Source: Hyphomicrobium sp. CS1GBMeth3 (GTDB lineage Bacteria; Pseudomonadota; Alphaproteobacteria; Rhizobiales; Hyphomicrobiaceae). From it: 64,000 nucleotides of DNA. Made by a program: the position numbers and the translations under genes. Each line of letters starts with the position of its first letter. The first letter of the stretch is position 1. The stretch spans positions 434,001-498,000 of the forward strand of contig NZ_FPHO01000002.1 of the NCBI RefSeq assembly GCF_900117455.1, written 5' to 3'. Shown here piece after piece: positions 52,250 through 59,884 of this stretch. The notes below the pieces were generated by a model that was not told the origin of the DNA, made no database searches, and was given only the letters and a program-made list of their open reading frames with translations.

Positions 52250-52337
52250 GTTCCTCCCGATCTCTTTTTTCGTTGTCGTGCGAGCCGCGGATCGGCCGCC
52301 GCTCGATGCGACATCCACTCCGCGAAAAAGAGGGGTC

Positions 52338-52354
52338 AGCATGAATCGTGCCAG
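52338..52354 (-). promoter_or_regulatory. Sigma-54 promoter of the Rieske-PQQ operon
   Basis: CTGGCACGATTCATGCT on the minus strand. GG and GC are separated by exactly 10 bp, and it matches TGGCACG-N4-TTGC with one change (ATGC). It lies about 90 bp before the Rieske start codon. Confidence 0.7.
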
Positions 52355-52540
52355 CAGCCAGCGTGCGACGTGGGAAGGTGCGGAGGCGGTTGCGGAGGGT
52401 GGGGGCTAACGTCGCGAGAACGCGCGGAAATTTGTCGGAATCGACATTGGTCTATTGCGCGTTCTGCGTGCGAGGTTTGGGGCGGGACGGCCAGCTGAAC
52501 AAACGTCAACGGTAGACCACGTTACATCACGCAGAACCGC

Positions 52541-52558
52541 TGTGATGTCACAGTGTGA
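52541..52558. promoter_or_regulatory. Overlapping TGTGA/TCACA dyads between the two sigma-54 promoters
   Basis: TGTGATGTCACA followed by the perfect palindrome TCACAGTGTGA, roughly midway between the divergent promoters (about 190 and 215 bp away). The position suits an enhancer site for a sigma-54 activator such as the AcoR-like protein at 59885. Apart from this and the promoters, the 620-bp gap holds no recognisable gene. Confidence 0.4.
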
Positions 52559-52770
52559 CGCGGGAACAGATGTGAGCGCAGATGTGGGAAGCAGCGCGCG
52601 GCGCGCTCATTGTTGCCGGCCGAGCACATCTTTTCCGCAAACGGAGAGTCCATCTCCATGTGGTTCTCTTTGTGTGCGTCTAAGAAAGCGTTTCTCCATC
52701 TGCATTTTTGCGTTCGCGGCTGTCGCCGTCATGCGATGCGAATTTTCTCCTGTGCCACTCGAGCGCATTC

Positions 52771-52787
52771 TTGGCACGCCCCTTGCC
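52771..52787 (+). promoter_or_regulatory. Sigma-54 promoter of the porin gene
   Basis: TTGGCACGCCCCTTGCC matches the -24/-12 consensus TTGGCACG-N4-TTGC exactly, with GG and GC 10 bp apart. The predicted start of transcription is about 70 bp before the porin ATG. Confidence 0.8.
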
Positions 52788-52870
52788 TTTCTCACCGCGC
52801 GTCATCCACGAGTTACGAAAAACGCGGCTGCGATCGCGCAAATGACGCGAGAGATTGAAAGGAGAGAGGA

Positions 52871-54220
52871 ATGCGTGGGGGTAGAAGAAGAATTTCGGGC
52901 ACGGCACTGATCGGTGCGGCTGCCTCGGTGCTCATGAGTGACAGCGTGCTGGCTGCGGACCTCGGAGGAAACTGCTGCGCTGATCTCGAGGAACGGGTCG
53001 CCGAGCTCGATGCCACGACGGCTCGCAAGGGGAACCGGAAAGTCTCGCTGACCATTTCAGGCTGGATCACCGAGCAGATTCTCGGTTGGGATGACAGCAT
53101 CGGCTCGGACGCCTATGTCGGGACGAGCTTGAATGACCTCGGCAACCGTCTTCACTTCGATGGAAGCGCTCAAATTGACCATGAGTTCTCCGCCGGTTTC
53201 AGCCTGCGTCTGGATATCACCGGCGCCAACGGTTTCGTTCAGGATGCCTTCAATTCCAACGGCGGCGACGGCCCGCCAGGTACATTGAACTCCTATTGGT
53301 GGCTGAAGAGCGAACGGCTGGGACGCATCTCTGTCGGGCGTCAAAGCCAGGCTTCGGATGACACCTGGGTCGACGTGTCCGGAGCCGGCAGCATTTTTGC
53401 CGCCAACCTCGTCATCTTCGACGGGCAGAACTTCCAGCTTGTTCCGAAAGGAACGAAAACGCGTGCCAAGGCCCGGTGGGGTGATATCGGCAACTGCTAC
53501 ACGACCGGCGTGGGGATCTTCGCCGACTGTGGCGGTGACAGAACGAATAGCGTTCGCTACGACACGCCGACGATTTATGGATTTGTCGGATCGACGAGCT
53601 GGGGGCAAGATGATTTTTGGGACGTCGCTCTTCGCCACAGCGGGGAGTTCGGCGCCTTCAAGACGGCGTTTGGCATCTCATATCAGGAGAACACGGACAC
53701 ACGCATCAACACGATTACGGATGCAGGGATCTTCCAAGTCAGCTTCGCGGCGCTACACACTCCGTCGGGCCTGTTCGGCAGCGTCTACTACGGGCACGAG
53801 ACTCCGGACGGGTTCAAGGATACCGATCAACTCTATCTTAAAGCTGGTATCAGAGCGAACCTCAATGCGCTGGGCGCCACCGTCTTCTATGGCGAGTACG
53901 GTCGCGGCACTGACATGTTCAGCGGCCTCGAGGGCGGCGCCGTCTTCAGTGGCGTTACCGACATCTGTGATGGCTTTGCGGGCACGGGCGGTAAGATTGA
54001 CACGGCATGCGGTGTTGCGGCCTCAGTCGAGGCAAGCGGCTCCACGTTCGAGCGCTTCGGCTTCGGCGTCGTTCAAGAGATCGATGCTGCATCGATGGCG
54101 ATCTGGCTCAAGTACAAGAACTACGGCGGGGAAGTCGATTTCGTTGCCGACGGTGGGAGGGGGACCGAGGACCTTGAGGATCTCCATCTCTACGCCTTGG
54201 GTGCCGCGATTTTCTTCTGA
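52871..54220 (+). CDS. Outer-membrane porin
   Basis: 449 aa with a signal peptide (residues 1-28, ending SVLAA). A short coiled segment (CCADLEERVAELDATTARK) precedes a trimeric-porin-type beta barrel: KVSLTISGWITEQILGW, strands with alternating hydrophobics, and GRISVGRQSQASDD. It ends in Phe (LHLYALGAAIFF), as outer-membrane proteins do. It resembles the alphaproteobacterial porin family (Omp2-like). The sigma-54 promoter shared with the divergent dehydrogenase operon suggests it admits that pathway's substrate. Confidence 0.88.
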   Translation: MRGGRRRISGTALIGAAASVLMSDSVLAADLGGNCCADLEERVAELDATTARKGNRKVSLTISGWITEQILGWDDSIGSDAYVGTSLNDLGNRLHFDGSAQIDHEFSAGFSLRLDITGANGFVQDAFNSNGGDGPPGTLNSYWWLKSERLGRISVGRQSQASDDTWVDVSGAGSIFAANLVIFDGQNFQLVPKGTKTRAKARWGDIGNCYTTGVGIFADCGGDRTNSVRYDTPTIYGFVGSTSWGQDDFWDVALRHSGEFGAFKTAFGISYQENTDTRINTITDAGIFQVSFAALHTPSGLFGSVYYGHETPDGFKDTDQLYLKAGIRANLNALGATVFYGEYGRGTDMFSGLEGGAVFSGVTDICDGFAGTGGKIDTACGVAASVEASGSTFERFGFGVVQEIDAASMAIWLKYKNYGGEVDFVADGGRGTEDLEDLHLYALGAAIFF

Positions 54221-54260
54221 CCTTGCCCGTGATGCGACACTTCTCCCGAGGTGGCCCTTG

Positions 54261-54295
54261 GGGGGCGATTGAGCAAATCGCCCCTCTTTTTTTTG
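54261..54295 (+). terminator. Terminator of the porin gene
   Basis: GGGGCGATT/AATCGCCCC stem (9 bp) with a 5-nt loop followed by CTTTTTTTT, 40 bp after the porin stop. Confidence 0.9.
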
Positions 54296-54342
54296 CGCGC
54301 CGGTTGTGACGCGCCGTCGGATGGCCCCACCTCTGGTGAGAC

Positions 54343-54993
54343 TCAACCGTCACAAAGGATGAGGTGGACGCTCTTTGGCCCGTGAGCGGGCCGCACGATG
54401 ATTCCGCCAACATCTGCAGTGCGCGATGGGCCCGAGATGATGTTGACCGTGCGGGGCCAGTCTGCACCTTTGGAGCGTACCAGCGCCCAGGCGTCCTCGG
54501 GGTAAGCCACGATATCCGACGTCTTGAGGACAATGACGTGGGTATCCGGCAGGAAATTTAGCGTCGTCGGAGATGCCGAGTCGGATTGCAGGACCACGCT
54601 GCCCGTTTCCGCTATGCCGGCGACGGCCATCGTGACGCTCAGGGGCTCTTTCTTACGTCCGGCGCCGATGTTGATGTGCCAGTCGCTCGGCCACCCCAAA
54701 TGCTCCAGCGCCGGCGCGACGCTGATGTCGGGGGGCTCGGATGATTGAGGCAGAAGCGCCTGGACCGAGGGCACCAGCATCTGCAGCGAGGCGATGCGCT
54801 CGACCGTGATGAGATTGGCCTCTGCCTTGGCGACGAACTGACCCAGCCGATCGTCGTCCAGCCGCGGACGCGGCCCGGCGGGCGGCTGGTTCAGCCGATG
54901 CTCGAGCTCTGTCACAGTCTCCTCGGAGCGTTGCGGACGCCCCAGTGCATCCCTGATCCGCGCCAGCATGTCATCGCGTCGACTACCGCTCAC
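54343..54993 (-). CDS. lldG: LldG/LutC-type lactate utilisation protein
   Basis: 216-aa LUD-domain protein, third component of the LldEFG (LutABC) L-lactate dehydrogenase complex. The GTG start at 54993 overlaps the lldF stop (GTGA) and has AGAGGAA upstream. This gives the N-terminus SGSRRDDMLARIRDALGR, which fits the family. The C-terminal half contains TMAVAGIAETGSVVLQSDS and LPDTHVIVLKTSDIV, the LUD core. It follows lldE and lldF in one operon. Confidence 0.9.
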   Translation of the reverse strand: MSGSRRDDMLARIRDALGRPQRSEETVTELEHRLNQPPAGPRPRLDDDRLGQFVAKAEANLITVERIASLQMLVPSVQALLPQSSEPPDISVAPALEHLGWPSDWHINIGAGRKKEPLSVTMAVAGIAETGSVVLQSDSASPTTLNFLPDTHVIVLKTSDIVAYPEDAWALVRSKGADWPRTVNIISGPSRTADVGGIIVRPAHGPKSVHLILCDG

Positions 54994-56411
54994 TGCTGCT
55001 GGTTCCTCTTGGCCCACGCCGTATGAAATGTCGTGCCTTGCGGCGCCGGCATGTCGCGTCCTGCCGTCCACCCGCTCGCGAGTGGTAGGCGTTTGAAGCG
55101 GCCGCTGGATTGGCCCATCAGTCCAAGCATCGCAATGATGAGCCGCGTGGACATGCGATAGAGCGTGGGGCGCGCGGCGAACCAAGCCCACAGGCCGATG
55201 CCCCACCGGACCTTGCTCTTGATCAGGCCCGCTTCCCACTGGTCGTGGCGCAACCGCCGCAAAAGATCGGGGAGGGGAATCTTGACTGGGCAAACTTGCT
55301 GGCAACGCCCATTGAGCGTGCAGGCGTGCGGGAGCTCGCTGGCTTTATCGTGACCGGCGATCATCGGCGTCAGCACGGCGCCCATTGGCCCGGGGTAGAC
55401 CCAGCCGTAAGCATGGCCACCCACCGCCAGATAGACGGGACAGTGGTTCATGCAAGCGCCGCACCGGATGCACCGCAACATGGGCCTGAACGCGCCGGCG
55501 AGCATCTTGGTGCGTCCGTTGTCGACGAGCACAACATGGTACTCATCGGGGCCGTCCTTATCTCCGGGACGGCGCGGTCCGGTGGACAGCGTAGTGTAGC
55601 TCGTGATCTCCATGCCGAGGGCGCTGCGCGCCAACAGGCGCAGGAGAACGGTCGCGTCGTTCAACGTCGGTACGACCTTCTCGATGCCGGCCGTCACGAT
55701 GTGCACACGGGCCAGCGTAGACGTGAGATCCCCGTTACCCTCGTTGGTGACGATGATGTTGGATCCGCTTTCAGCAACGAGAAAATTTGCACCGGTGATG
55801 CCGACGTCAGCCGCGAAGTACTTGTCGCGCATGATAGAGCGGACCTGGGAGATGAGTTCTGCCGCATCGGTTGCGCGCGCTGTGAAGCCATAGGCACGAT
55901 GGTGCTCGTGGAAGAGGTCGGCGATGTCATCCGTCGTCTTGTGGATGGTGGGCATGACAATGTGGCTCGGCGCCTCCTTGGCGAGTTGCACGATGTATTC
56001 GCCCGCGTCCGATTCCACGACCTCGAGGCCGTCGGCTTCCAGCGCCTCATTGAGCCCGATCTCCTCCGACACCATCGATTTGCCTTTGACGACGGTCTTG
56101 GCGCCTGCGCGCGCGCAGATATCGCGGACGATACGGCAAGCCTCGTCGGCGTCCTCGGCCCAGTGGACGTGGCCGCCCAGGCGCACTACCTCCCGCTCGT
56201 AGCGCTCGAGATAGAAATCGAGGTTTTCGAGAGTATGGTCCTTGATCGCCGCACCGGCTTCCCGCATGGCCTCGTATTCCGGTAACGCCGCCACTGCCCG
56301 GGCGCGGGCAGCGACGAAGCCACGCTTGAGGTTCGAGACCGACTGCTGGAGGCTCACGTCGGCGAGAGCCTCGGAGGCGCGCGCGCTGAAATCCTGGGTG
56401 TTGATTTGCAT
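54990..56411 (-). CDS. lldF: LldF/LutB iron-sulfur subunit of L-lactate dehydrogenase
   Basis: 473 aa. An N-terminal LUD domain (about 60-300, with GITGANFLVAESGSNIIVTNEGNG, shown in part) is followed by two 4Fe-4S binding sites, CIRCGACMNHCPVY (near 310) and CTLNGRCQQVCPVKIP (near 360). A hydrophobic C-terminal segment follows. The ATG at 56411 overlaps the lldE stop (TGATG). Together with LldE and LldG it oxidises L-lactate to pyruvate and passes electrons to the respiratory chain. Confidence 0.94.
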   Translation of the reverse strand: MQINTQDFSARASEALADVSLQQSVSNLKRGFVAARARAVAALPEYEAMREAGAAIKDHTLENLDFYLERYEREVVRLGGHVHWAEDADEACRIVRDICARAGAKTVVKGKSMVSEEIGLNEALEADGLEVVESDAGEYIVQLAKEAPSHIVMPTIHKTTDDIADLFHEHHRAYGFTARATDAAELISQVRSIMRDKYFAADVGITGANFLVAESGSNIIVTNEGNGDLTSTLARVHIVTAGIEKVVPTLNDATVLLRLLARSALGMEITSYTTLSTGPRRPGDKDGPDEYHVVLVDNGRTKMLAGAFRPMLRCIRCGACMNHCPVYLAVGGHAYGWVYPGPMGAVLTPMIAGHDKASELPHACTLNGRCQQVCPVKIPLPDLLRRLRHDQWEAGLIKSKVRWGIGLWAWFAARPTLYRMSTRLIIAMLGLMGQSSGRFKRLPLASGWTAGRDMPAPQGTTFHTAWAKRNQQQ

Positions 56412-57208
56412 CAATCCTTCTCCGGATCGCCAATGCCGGCCCGGTTCGCCATGCCGGCGAGCACCTCCGCGGCATGGAAGACACGGACCGTCTTTCCGAG
56501 ACGCCGCAGCCGACCGGCGATGTTCAGGAGACAGCCGAGATCGCCGCCGAGCAACGTGTCAGCACCGCTCATGTCGACATTGCCAACCTTGTCGGAGACC
56601 ATTTTGACGGAGATCTCCGGGTACTTGACGCAGAAGGTGCCACCGAAACCGCAGCAGGTCTCTGCATCCTGGAGTTCGGTGAGCGTCAAGCCATCGACGG
56701 CGTGCAGGAGCCGGCGCGGCTGATCCTTGATCCCGAGGCTGCGCAGGCCGGAGCAACTATCGTGATAGGCCGCCTTGCCTTGATAGGTTACTTTGGCCGT
56801 CGAAACGCCCAGCACGTCGGTCAGAAACGACATGAGCTCGTAGCTGCGCTCCGCAAGCACCTCCGCCCGCTCGCTCCAGGCGGCATCGTCCTTGAACATC
56901 ACAGGATAGTCCTTGCGGATCGTGGCCATGCATGAGCCGGAGGGTCCGACAACGTAGTCGTAGCCGGCGAACGTCTCGATGACTTGCTTTGCGATGCGAC
57001 GCGCCGAGGCTGCATCCCCGCTGTTGTAGGCCGGCTGGCCGCAACAGACCTGCTGCGGCGGAACCTCGACGATACAACCTGCATCCTCGAGCAGTTTAAC
57101 CGCGGCGAAGCCGATGCTTGGCCGGAAGAGATCGACCAGACACGTGACGAAGAGGGCAACTCTCAGCCCTCCGTTCGTCCCTGGCGCTGCAACATCATTT
57201 TTCGTCAT
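56411..57208 (-). CDS. lldE: LldE/LutA subunit of L-lactate dehydrogenase
   Basis: 265 aa from the ATG at 57208. It carries the two cysteine-rich CCG domains of the family: VEVPPQQVCCGQPAYNSGD (near 50-68) and DAETCCGFGGTFCVKYPEI (near 200-218). These are heterodisulfide-reductase-like and likely bind Fe-S clusters. The opening VALFVTCLVDLFRP is typical. First gene after the lactate permease (23-bp gap), so permease-lldE-lldF-lldG form one leftward operon. Confidence 0.94.
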   Translation of the reverse strand: MTKNDVAAPGTNGGLRVALFVTCLVDLFRPSIGFAAVKLLEDAGCIVEVPPQQVCCGQPAYNSGDAASARRIAKQVIETFAGYDYVVGPSGSCMATIRKDYPVMFKDDAAWSERAEVLAERSYELMSFLTDVLGVSTAKVTYQGKAAYHDSCSGLRSLGIKDQPRRLLHAVDGLTLTELQDAETCCGFGGTFCVKYPEISVKMVSDKVGNVDMSGADTLLGGDLGCLLNIAGRLRRLGKTVRVFHAAEVLAGMANRAGIGDPEKD

Positions 57209-57231
57209 CGTGGCCAACTGCCGGGCATAAG

Positions 57232-58890
57232 TTAAGGTGCAAGCAAGGTGAATGGCCAGACGTAGACTTGTGCAGTCACAAGCAGTCCGACAAGCGTGGC
57301 CAGTGCCACGCTGTGGAAGAATACGAAGCGCAGGATCGTTCCCTCGTGCCCGTACCATTTGGTCGCCGTGGAGGCGACGACGATGCTCTGTGCGTCGATC
57401 ATCTTACCCATGACGCCGCCGGAGCTGTTGGCAGCGGCCATCAGTGTCGCGTTGATCCCAAGCTGCTCGGCGCTCACACGCTGCAGACCGCCGAACAGAA
57501 CGTTCGAAGCCGTGTCGGAACCGGTGAGCGCGACGCCAAGCCAACCGATCAGCGTTCCAAAGAACGGGTAGAGCCATCCCGTATTGGCAAGGACGAGGCC
57601 CAAGGTGGCGTCAGTTCCCGAATAGCGGGTGACAAACCCGATTGCGAGCATGCCGGCGATGGTGATCAGCGAATAGCGGACGAGGTAAAGCGTGCGTCCA
57701 TAGATGCGTATTATCTGCAAAGGGCGGTGCCCCAGAACGAGGCCGGAGAGCAGCGCGGCAATCAGAATGCCGGTGCCGGTTGCTGAAATCAGGTTCAGAT
57801 TGTAGACCGCCGTTTCCGCGTGAGGCACTGCCACAACGGGCGGCATCTTCTGTACGAGACCGTCGAGTCCTGCGACAGGATGCTTGTAGGACCACAGGCT
57901 GTCGAGGAAAGCCTTGACCTGAGGTGTGCCCCACAAGAACACGATTGCGCTCAAGAGGAGCCATGGCGTCCACGCCCGCAGCAGGGTCGCACGTGATATC
58001 GTATGCGCGACGTCGTTGCTCGGCTGCTCCGGCTGTGTTGCGACGTCGCCGTGGCCCGCCATCTCGCGCGCGGGTTCCCAGACTTTGAGGAACAGAGCGA
58101 GGCACGTCATCGATACGACAGCGGCGATGATGTCTACGAGCCATGGACCATGATAGTTTGAAACGATGTACTGAGGCACGGCGAACGATATGCCCGCGAC
58201 TGCAATCGGCGGCCACACGTCCATCATGCGACGAAAGCCGACATAGGCCCAGATCACCCAGAATGGGACGATTACCGAGAATAGCGGGAGCTGTCTGCCG
58301 ATCATGCCGCTCAACTCGTGAAGGTCGAGGCCGGTCACCGCTGCAAGCGCAATGACCGGGGATCCAAGCGCGCCAAAGGCAACCGGCGCCGTATTGGCGA
58401 TGAGCGAAAGCCCCGATGCTGCCAGCGGCGGAAAGCCTAGGCCGATGAGCAAGGCTGCCGTTACGGCGACCGGCGTGCCGAACCCTGCTGCTCCTTCGAA
58501 GAACGCGCCGAGCGAGAAGGCGATGAATAGCACCTGCATGCGGCGGTCGCTGCTGATGCGGCTGATACTGCGCTGTACGACGTCGAACTCGCCGTTCTCG
58601 GTTGTCAACTGATAGAGGAAGATGACGTTGAGAATGATCCATCCGATAGGGAGAAGGCCGAAGGCTGCGCCGTAGGCGGCAGCCAGACCAGCCATTCCCG
58701 GTGGCATGCCGAAGGCAAAAATGGCGACAAGGAGCGCTGCCGCGAGCCCCAGAAGGGCCGCGTAGTGCGCCCTCACTTCAAAAAACGCGATCGCACCAAG
58801 AAGCACGACCACAGGAAGCGCTGCCGTGGCGGCAGACAGCAGCATGTCCCCGAAGGGATCATAGACTTGAGACCACACGTGATTTTCCAC
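57232..58890 (-). CDS. lctP: L-lactate permease
   Basis: 552-aa LctP/LldP-family transporter with about 13 membrane helices. Recognisable blocks are GFGTPVAVTAALLIGLGFPPL, GALGSPVIALAAVTGLDL, TNTG-like ANTGWLYPFFGTLIGWLGVALTGSDT (shown in part), and the C-terminal SIVVASTATKW. It imports lactate or glycolate by proton symport. First gene of the lld operon, divergent from the GntR regulator. A possible -35/-10 pair (TTGAAG, 16 bp, TAGATA) precedes an operator-like dyad. Confidence 0.93.
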   Translation of the reverse strand: MENHVWSQVYDPFGDMLLSAATAALPVVVLLGAIAFFEVRAHYAALLGLAAALLVAIFAFGMPPGMAGLAAAYGAAFGLLPIGWIILNVIFLYQLTTENGEFDVVQRSISRISSDRRMQVLFIAFSLGAFFEGAAGFGTPVAVTAALLIGLGFPPLAASGLSLIANTAPVAFGALGSPVIALAAVTGLDLHELSGMIGRQLPLFSVIVPFWVIWAYVGFRRMMDVWPPIAVAGISFAVPQYIVSNYHGPWLVDIIAAVVSMTCLALFLKVWEPAREMAGHGDVATQPEQPSNDVAHTISRATLLRAWTPWLLLSAIVFLWGTPQVKAFLDSLWSYKHPVAGLDGLVQKMPPVVAVPHAETAVYNLNLISATGTGILIAALLSGLVLGHRPLQIIRIYGRTLYLVRYSLITIAGMLAIGFVTRYSGTDATLGLVLANTGWLYPFFGTLIGWLGVALTGSDTASNVLFGGLQRVSAEQLGINATLMAAANSSGGVMGKMIDAQSIVVASTATKWYGHEGTILRFVFFHSVALATLVGLLVTAQVYVWPFTLLAP

Positions 58891-58940
58891 CCTATATCCG
58901 GCGGGTCTTATCGGTCATGTCTCTGAACCGCCCGCCTTTG

Positions 58941-58960
58941 TGGTAAAATTATTAGACCAA
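58941..58960. promoter_or_regulatory. Candidate GntR-type operator at the lctP promoter
   Basis: TGGT-N11-ACCA dyad (TGGTAAAATTATTAGACCAA) between lctP and the GntR gene, just downstream of a plausible lctP -10. The half-sites resemble the TGGT/ACCA halves bound by LldR/PdhR-type regulators, but the spacing is longer than the usual three bases. Confidence 0.35.
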
Positions 58961-59067
58961 AATATCTAGTTGGGGAATAGATAGCTTCAATTGACAGATC
59001 TGGATAATCTATTACTCCTGTAGGATCGATGGTTGTTCCGCGTCTCCAAGGGGCGAGTGTTAGGGCA

Positions 59068-59832
59068 ATGACCGAACGCATTAGGCCGCAACGCGTGGCA
59101 GAGGCGATAGCGGACCATATTGAAAAGCTCATTCTGCAGGGCGTGCTCAGGCCGGGTGAGCGGCTGACACCGGAACGCGAGCTTGCCGAGAAGCTCGACG
59201 TGTCACGGCCCTCCCTACGTGAAGCGATCGATACGCTCGCAGCCCGCGGCCTCTTGGTTACGACTCGGGGCGGCACGCATGTGGCGCAGTTCCTGTCGCC
59301 GCTGCTCAAGCCGCTCGCCTCACTGCTTGAGGACAATCCGCAAGTGACGGCCGACTATTTCGAGTTTCGCCAAGGGGTCGAAGGGCAGGCCGCGCGGTAT
59401 GCGGCCTTGAGAGCATCGGACGTCGACAAGGAGACCATCCGGTCTTGCATCGAGCGGATGAAGAGGGCGCACGATATCGAGGACCCCACACAAGAGTCTC
59501 ACGCCGATGTCGATCTGCATCTCGCAATCTACGAGGCTGGGCACAACGCCGTGGTGCTCCACATCATGAGGGGGTTGGCCGAGCTCTTGCGCACGAATAT
59601 TTTCTACAGCCGGCAACAGCTTTACGAGCGTCCATCTGTGCGCACCAAGCTCTTGGCTCAGCACGTAGCGATCGCCGATGCGATTCTGGCGGGAAACCCC
59701 AAGGCGGCCGAGGCCGCTGCGACAGATCATGTCCGCTTCACCTTCAACAGTGTCGAGGACATCCTCCGCGACAGCATGAGGCTCAAGGCGTCTCTGCTGC
59801 GCGTTGAGAGAAACGACTATCTGGCGAAGTGA
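59068..59832 (+). CDS. GntR/FadR-family regulator, LldR/PdhR-like
   Basis: 254 aa from the ATG at 59068 (MTERIRPQRVAEAIADHI); an ATG at 59029 with AGGAT upstream would add 13 residues. The winged HTH (about 5-75: RPGERLTPERELAEKLDVSRPSLREAI, shown in part) is followed by an all-helical FCD effector domain. That domain's likely metal ligands (DVDLHLAIYEAGHN, AQHVAIADAI, ATDHVRF) are present. It is likely the lactate-responsive repressor of the divergent lctP-lldEFG operon. Confidence 0.88.
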   Translation: MTERIRPQRVAEAIADHIEKLILQGVLRPGERLTPERELAEKLDVSRPSLREAIDTLAARGLLVTTRGGTHVAQFLSPLLKPLASLLEDNPQVTADYFEFRQGVEGQAARYAALRASDVDKETIRSCIERMKRAHDIEDPTQESHADVDLHLAIYEAGHNAVVLHIMRGLAELLRTNIFYSRQQLYERPSVRTKLLAQHVAIADAILAGNPKAAEAAATDHVRFTFNSVEDILRDSMRLKASLLRVERNDYLAK

Positions 59833-59884
59833 AGAACAACAATGCGCCCAGGTAATTATGAGAACCTGCCGGGAGGGGCGAAAA

